Source: Canna indica (taxonomy: Eukaryota; Streptophyta; Magnoliopsida; Zingiberales; Cannaceae). Taken from it: a stretch of DNA of 64,000 nucleotides. The notes under the pieces are model-generated. The model did not search any database, had not been told where the DNA came from, and worked only from the letters and a program-made list of their open reading frames with translations. Below are positions 58,735 to 64,000 of the stretch, in pieces. The stretch's first letter is position 1; each line of letters begins with the position of its first letter. The position numbers and the translations under genes are program-made. Location of the stretch: positions 3,412,501 through 3,476,500 of the forward strand of contig CP136895.1 of NCBI GenBank assembly GCA_034359265.1. The letters run 5' to 3'.

Positions 58735-59185
58735 ATAATTGAATGAATTAATATTCCAACGGATGAGCGAAGTCCAATAACATGGCCATCACAAATATAA
58801 AATATTATATATTGACAGATCAACACACAAAGCCTTAATTAATTAATTAGACAATTTGCATCAATCTGGATAAAAACAAATATAATATATAGCTTTTCAA
58901 GTCATGTGGCCAGTAAGTAAAGCATATATAGGCTATAATATGAAATTATAATATTGACGTCGGCAGATCAAGACACAAAGCCTTAATTAATTATAATATG
59001 AAATTATATCAAGTCATGTGGCCAGTTAATTAAGCAAGATGCCATAATCAATTTAATTATAAGTACTGCAAGTATTGTAAATGTATAGTCAACAAGTCTC
59101 GATCGTCTTCCTCCTCTCCTACCCAAGCCTTCTCCTCCTCCATTGCCGCCCAACTAAATTAAGCTTCTCCATCACCATATACATC
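58735..59185 (+). promoter_or_regulatory. Proximal upstream module and leader of CNL gene 2
   Basis: Equivalent to 38319-38827 (TTAATATTCCAACGGATGAG start, two ACAAAGCCTTAATTAATT repeats at 58818 and 58975, CTTTTCAAGTCATGTGGCCA at 58891). The pyrimidine-rich leader CTTCCTCCTCTCCTACCCAA is at ~59107. It lacks the TATA-like runs seen in gene 1, and its leader is about 70 bp shorter. Confidence 0.6.
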
Positions 59186-61840
59186 ATGTGTCTGCCTTTG
59201 CCCATCAACGACATCTGCAAAATTATACAGAAGTTATGGGGTGCCAGGGCGGATATACTTAACTACCTTCGCGGGCCTCAAGCTCGCATCCAAGAGTTGC
59301 AAAAGGCTGCGGATGGATTAGGAGCCAAGATGAAAGATGTTAAGAATTCAATCCGTCTAGCTGAGCTCGAAGGAAAAGCTGAGACCAACGAAGCGCAACA
59401 ATGGGAGCGCGAGGTGGAGGCGTCACAAGCGAAAATGACTGCCTTCCTAGAGGAGTACACACATCTGGGAGGTTGGTCATGGGATTGCTTCTCCATGAAC
59501 GAAAGCGCCACCAAGATGCTCGACGAGATCAATAAATTGGTCAGCAAAGTCGGAACAATTCAACTTACCGCATGCCGCCCCCCAGCGCCAAATGTTCACC
59601 TCCCCATCTCAGAGTCAATAAAAGGGACAAATTCATACGTGGAGGATATTTTGCATTACATCGCCGACGAAAATGTTTGCATCATCGGAATCCACGGTAT
59701 GGGCGGAGTTGGTAAGACAACTCTCTTAAAACACATCAACAATCTCCCAAAGATGTCCTCTATGTTTGATCATGTCATCTGGGTTGTCGCCTCTAAAGAT
59801 TGCAAATTGGAGAAGCTTCAACTGGACATAGCAAAGAGATTGGAGCTAAAGACTATTGAGGAGAAAGACAACAGTGAAGAAGCTAATGCTAGAAAGCTGT
59901 TTGACTTCCTCAGGAACAAGAGATGCTTGTTGCTCCTCGATGACATTTGGGAGCGTCAGGATCTTCAGTTGTTGGGGATGACAAATTCTATGCCTGAACA
60001 TGGCCAACCACCAAAGCGTAAGGTGGTGGTGTTCACAACACGGAGCGTGCAAGTATGTGGTGAAATGAGGGCTGAGAAAAGGATCCAAGTCAAATGCTTG
60101 GGTCCAGATGAAGCATGGGAGCTTTTCCAAAAGAATGTCGGCGGAGATGTCATCAACTCAGATGCTGGAATTAACCGTATCGCCAAACAAATTGCTCAAG
60201 AATGTGCCGGTCTTCCGCTTGCTCTTGTCACCGTAGGTAGCGCCATGTCTGCAAAGAAATCTTGGGAGGCATGGAAATATGCCCTAACTCAGCTTAAGAA
60301 TGGCCAGATGTCAGAAATCTCCGGTAAGAAAGAAAAAGATCCTATGTATTCTGCCTTTAAACTTAGCTATGAAAACTTGGAAGATGACAACATGAGAGCT
60401 CGCCTCTTGTGCTGCTCTTTATGGCCCGAAGATTATTTCATCAGCAAAGAAGAACTCATAGAGTGTTGGATGGGTCTTGGCCTAATCGAAGAATTCAGCA
60501 AGATCCATGAAGCTTACAACAAGGGATTCTCGCATATTGATGCTTTGTTAGCTGCATGTTTGTTAGAGCCCATTGATTACTATGCAGTAAAGGTGCATGA
60601 TGTCATTAGAGATATGGCATTGTGGATGGCCTCCGATTGTGGAAAGAGCAAATACAAGTGGATCGTAAGAGCTGGGGTTGGATTGACACAGGTGCCAGAA
60701 GAAGTGGAATGGAGAGAGACAGAGCGAGTATCACTCATGTGGAATGACTTATCTAGCCCTTTACCCGAGCCAGCTTTCATTTATCAAAAACTTTCAATGT
60801 TGATTCTACGACGGAACTATGATATAAAAGATATCCCTGGGAAGCTTTTCGAATGCATGCCCGCTTTGACATACTTGGATCTCTCGCGTACGGGAATAAG
60901 AGAGCTTCGAAAAGAGATTGGCATGTTATCTGAGCTTTGGTACTTAAATTTAAGTTGCTCTTACATTACAGTGTTGCCTGAAGAGTTGGGTAGCCTCTCT
61001 AAATTGAAGTATTTGTTCTTAAAAGAGACATTGAATCTTACATTCATACCCAAAGGAACAATATCCAACTTATCATCATTGAGATTGTTGGATTTATTTG
61101 GTAGTGGTCAATACAATGACTTGGGTGAGATAGAATGCTTACAAGGATGCCAAAAATTCATTGGAATTTCCATTAACACAATTGCCAACCTCCAGCGCTT
61201 GTGCTCATTGCAAAATGTATATATTTTGAAGCTCGAACTAGAGGAAATGTCAAATTTAGACACTTGGGACGAACTCATGGAGGGTCTCTTAAGGAGCCAC
61301 AAGACGAGGCACTACCTTGAGCAATTATCTCTTCGTAGGATCGAAATGTTCGAATTATTAATGCCTTGCTCTTTATCTGAAGAAGGATTTGACAATTTGA
61401 AGGAGCTTTGGCTTGACAATCTCTACAACCTAACAGAGATCATTTGGAAAGAAGTCAAGCCTGAAATATTGTTTCCCAATCTCCGCAAGCTTATAATTGC
61501 TTATTGTCCAAGGATAAGGAATGTGACATGGATTATGCAATTACCATGCCTTAATGAGCTGATGGTAACCTTTTGCTATGGTATGGAAGAATTGATAAGT
61601 GATGCAGGAAGCTCCACTTCGTCGCCCTCTACCTTTGGTCTCAAGATATTGAATTTGGAGTATTTGCCAGACTTGAACTACATCACTAGGCAGCCGTTGA
61701 GTTTCCCCTACCTGGAGTTCATAGAGGTGGATAATTGCAAGAAGCTCAAAAGGATTGCACCATCAGGGGTTCAAATTTCTATAAACATGAGCAGAGTAAA
61801 AGAGATTCGAGGTCAGAGAGATTGGTTGGACAATATGTAG
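59186..61840 (+). CDS. CC-NB-ARC-LRR immune receptor 2 (CNL, RPS2/RPS5 type)
   Basis: 884 codons, no intron, over 90% identical by eye to gene 1, with three single-residue insertions relative to it. Motifs: P-loop GMGGVGKTT (171-179), kinase-2 LLLLDDIW (248-255), VVVFTTRS, GLPLAL, LLCCSLWPED and VHDV, followed by LRRs. An in-frame ATG at 59081 would add 35 residues. It lies in leader sequence homologous to untranslated sequence of gene 1, so MCLPLP at 59186 is preferred. Differences from gene 1 concentrate in LRR positions (for example RTGIRELRKEIG for HTRIRELPKEIG), the ligand-facing part. No inactivating change seen. Predicted role: cytosolic nucleotide-switch receptor for pathogen effectors. 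Confidence 0.96.
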   Translation: MCLPLPINDICKIIQKLWGARADILNYLRGPQARIQELQKAADGLGAKMKDVKNSIRLAELEGKAETNEAQQWEREVEASQAKMTAFLEEYTHLGGWSWDCFSMNESATKMLDEINKLVSKVGTIQLTACRPPAPNVHLPISESIKGTNSYVEDILHYIADENVCIIGIHGMGGVGKTTLLKHINNLPKMSSMFDHVIWVVASKDCKLEKLQLDIAKRLELKTIEEKDNSEEANARKLFDFLRNKRCLLLLDDIWERQDLQLLGMTNSMPEHGQPPKRKVVVFTTRSVQVCGEMRAEKRIQVKCLGPDEAWELFQKNVGGDVINSDAGINRIAKQIAQECAGLPLALVTVGSAMSAKKSWEAWKYALTQLKNGQMSEISGKKEKDPMYSAFKLSYENLEDDNMRARLLCCSLWPEDYFISKEELIECWMGLGLIEEFSKIHEAYNKGFSHIDALLAACLLEPIDYYAVKVHDVIRDMALWMASDCGKSKYKWIVRAGVGLTQVPEEVEWRETERVSLMWNDLSSPLPEPAFIYQKLSMLILRRNYDIKDIPGKLFECMPALTYLDLSRTGIRELRKEIGMLSELWYLNLSCSYITVLPEELGSLSKLKYLFLKETLNLTFIPKGTISNLSSLRLLDLFGSGQYNDLGEIECLQGCQKFIGISINTIANLQRLCSLQNVYILKLELEEMSNLDTWDELMEGLLRSHKTRHYLEQLSLRRIEMFELLMPCSLSEEGFDNLKELWLDNLYNLTEIIWKEVKPEILFPNLRKLIIAYCPRIRNVTWIMQLPCLNELMVTFCYGMEELISDAGSSTSSPSTFGLKILNLEYLPDLNYITRQPLSFPYLEFIEVDNCKKLKRIAPSGVQISINMSRVKEIRGQRDWLDNM

Positions 61841-62561
61841 TTGAAGAAATTAGCATTATATTAATGCTTTAAATATTAATGATCATGAAGAATAATTGAA
61901 TAAATTATTATTGTCTCTCTTGTAGTTCCCATGGTTACATTGTTAACAATGAAAGAATTAATAAGAGTTATAATATATATATTGTGGTTATTATTAATTG
62001 TTCCTCTTAATTTTAATTTTAGCTCTCATTTTTTAATTAATTGCTCCATATATGGTCAATCAGCCATTAATTGCGGTTGAATATATGCAACAACTTGTTG
62101 AGGCATTAAGATATTGTTCGTTGTCTTAATAATTAAGTCTCTTGCAAGTACTGTCAACTTTGTGGTTTTATTTATTTTTTCTTTTTTTGATACGAATTAA
62201 TGACACCATGCATTTGCGTTTTTTTTGAAAGAGTAGTGAATGAGAAATGGTGTTTGATAAATTTCATAATGAAATCTTCTCTCATGCAATGCAGAGTATC
62301 CCACTCTAATTAATTAACTTCAATTCTCAATTAATTAACATATATACAAACAATATTACTAATAGTTAATTTCTCATCCATATATAAATTTCACCCGATT
62401 CTTAAATCAGCCCCAAACACTTGTATCATCAATCTTTTACATACATGATTTTTTAAACTGTTTTTTTTAATCGGCCCCAAACAATTGTTAGCAGTAATTG
62501 TTAATTAATATCACAAAAGCAAGTACTCGAACATTTCTTTTACAATCTTCACATGACATAT
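61841..62561. other. 3' flank of CNL gene 2
   Basis: Homologous to 41474-42100, with extra segments near 62258 and 62350-62420. No gene. It ends in ACATGACATAT directly before the CACTA end, as in the gene 1 flank. Confidence 0.7.
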
Positions 62562-62660
62562 CACTACAACAAACTATTTTTTTTCGGGCATCAATACATT
62601 ATTAAATTTCGACGCCCATGTAAGCCCAAATATTAAAATGGGCGCCTGCACAGGCGCTGA
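62562..62660. mobile_element. Truncated CACTA left end
   Basis: CACTACAACAAACTATTTTT and about 80 further bases match the left end of the CACTA at 42101 (TCGGGCATCAATACATTATT, AAGCCCAAATATTAAAATGG). It is cut after GCACAGGCGCTGA and joined directly to the start codon region of the third CNL. Confidence 0.8.
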
Positions 62661-62663
62661 AAA

Positions 62664-64000
62664 ATGTGCGCGCAATTGAACATCGACGTCGGCAAAATCA
62701 TAGAGAAGATATGGGATGCTACCTCTGACTCAACTCAACTACCTCCGACGGCCTCAAGTTCGCATCAAAGAGCTGCACAACACTACAGATAGATTAAGAG
62801 CGAAGCTGCAAGATATAAACGTGGAAATCAATCATGCTGAACGGGAGGGATGAACCCAAACCAACGAAGTGCAACAATGGAAGCTGGAGGTGGAGGCATC
62901 ACAAGGGGAAGTGACTGCCATCCAAGAGGATTATAACCGTCAGTAATGCCTCGGAGGTTGCTCATGGAATTGCTTCTCCATCAACCGAAGAGACACCAAG
63001 AAGCTTGATGAGATCAATCATTTGATGAACATGTTAGATACAATTCCACTTGCCACGAGGTTGCCACCGGTACCAAACGTACACCTCCCCATCTCAGATT
63101 CAATATATGGGATGGATTCATACGTGGAGGAGATTTTGCATTACATCATCGAGGAAAACATCAGCATCATCGGCATCTATGGTATGGACGGAGTTGGTAA
63201 GACAACTCTCTTAAAGCACATCAACAATCATCAAAAGACGTCCTCTAAGTTTGATCATGCCATCTGGGTTGTGGCCTCTAAAGATTGCAAACTGGAGAAG
63301 CTTCAACTGGACATAGCAAAAAGATTGGGCCTGACTCTGGAGAAAGACAATGATAAAGAAGATAATGCTATTAAGCTATTTAACTTACTTAGGAGCAAGA
63401 GCTGCTTGTTGCTCCTCGATGACATCTGGGAGCATCAAGATCTTCAATTGTTGGGGATGATAAATTCTTCACGTGAGAATAGCCAACAATCAAAGCGTAA
63501 GGTGGTTGTGTTCACAACACAGAGCGAGCAAGTATGTGATGAAATGGGAGCTAAGAAGAAGATCCAAGTCAAATGCTTGGGTCCAAATGAAGCATGGGAG
63601 CTTTTCCAAACGAATGCCGACGAAGATGACATCAACTCTGATGCTAGAACTAACTATATTGCCAAACAAATAGCCCAAGAATGTGTAGGTCTTCCGCTTG
63701 CTCTTATTACCGTCGGTAGAGCCATGTCTGCGAAGAAGTCTCCAAGGGCATGGGAAGATGCCCTAACACAGCTGAAGAATGCGAAAATGCCAAAAATCTC
63801 AGGTAAGAAAGAAAAAGATCCTATGTATTTTGTCTTTAAACTTAGCTATGACAACTTGAAAGATGACAGCATGAGATCTTGCCTCTTGTACTGTTCTTTA
63901 TGGCCCGAAGATTATTCCATCTCCAAAAGAGAACTTATAGAGTGTTGGATGGGCCTTGGCCTAATCGAAGAATTCAACATGATCCATGAAGCTTACAACA
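62664..64000 (+). pseudogene. Third CNL, broken, continues beyond window
   Basis: Starts MCAQLNIDVGKIIEKIWDAT. A +1 shift at ~62724 moves the homologous coiled-coil (RIKELHNTTDRLRAKL) to another frame, and stops follow at ~62854 (after EREG) and ~62945. From there NB-ARC is open to the window end: altered P-loop GMDGVGKTT (~63184), FDHAIWVVASK, LLLLDDIWEHQDLQ (~63408), VVVFTTQS, GLPLALITVG and LLYCSLWPEDYSISKREL. The Gly-to-Asp change in the P-loop would also be expected to harm nucleotide binding. It is about 80% like genes 1 and 2. The LRR lies outside the window, so its state is unknown. Promoter and leader are missing. Confidence 0.9.

Noticed and set aside
59081..59185. 35-residue N-terminal extension of CNL gene 2
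   Set aside because: Homologous sequence before gene 1 is out of frame and looks like leader; homology with other copies starts at the ATG at 59186.

Overview
This window is plant nuclear DNA, AT-rich and packed with transposable elements (TEs). It carries part of a tandem cluster of CC-NB-ARC-LRR (CNL, RPS2/RPS5-type) immune-receptor genes. Uninterrupted ~2.65 kb NLR reading frames, plant-type LINEs with RNase H, Ty3/gypsy chromovirus LTRs, Helitron helicases, CACTA, MULE and hAT elements all indicate an angiosperm. The NLR style suggests a monocot such as yam, but that is a guess from family resemblance. No tRNA, rRNA or CRISPR feature was seen.

Layout. (1) 1-10633 and 12479-23085 are near-identical copies of one segment (offset 12478 bp, falling to 12452 after two small indels). 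Each holds a fold-back element, a gypsy 3' end plus LTR, a copia relic, a truncated antisense LINE, an AT-rich Helitron-like insertion and an orphan NLR upstream module split by a LINE. In copy 1 the LINE is cut at 10633 and joined to a Helitron helicase fragment and AT-rich inverted repeats (10634-12478). In copy 2 the LINE is complete (22562-28480). (2) 28481-31090 is an NLR upstream module followed by a heavily deleted NLR relic. (3) 31091-38318 holds a LINE relic split by a solo gypsy LTR with a 5-bp target duplication, a second NLR N-terminal scrap and another LINE fragment. (4) 38828-41473 is intact CNL gene 1 (881 aa). (5) 41474-58734 is intergenic: a 1-kb CACTA, a copia relic, a 3.5-kb CACTA with a broken Transposase_24 gene, a Harbinger-like element carrying a captured TOM9/TOM22-like mitochondrial import receptor sequence, a MULE with a periodic palindrome array, a hairpin MITE, a Helitron helicase pseudogene and an hAT MITE. 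(6) 59186-61840 is intact CNL gene 2 (884 aa). (7) 62664-64000 is a third CNL, broken (frameshift, two stops, altered P-loop), whose promoter has been replaced by a truncated CACTA end.

The locus reads as birth-and-death evolution of an NLR cluster. The same upstream module (a pair of repeats with the words ACACAAAGCCTTA and CTTTTCAAGTCATGT) recurs six times, once per present or former NLR unit. Different TEs have hit different copies, so paralogous empty sites confirm several insertions directly. Only the two intact CNLs look functional. They would act as intracellular nucleotide-binding immune receptors. Most other coding sequence is TE-derived or decayed.

Limits: boundaries were read by eye. 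Copy identity was sampled rather than aligned base by base, and no database search was possible.
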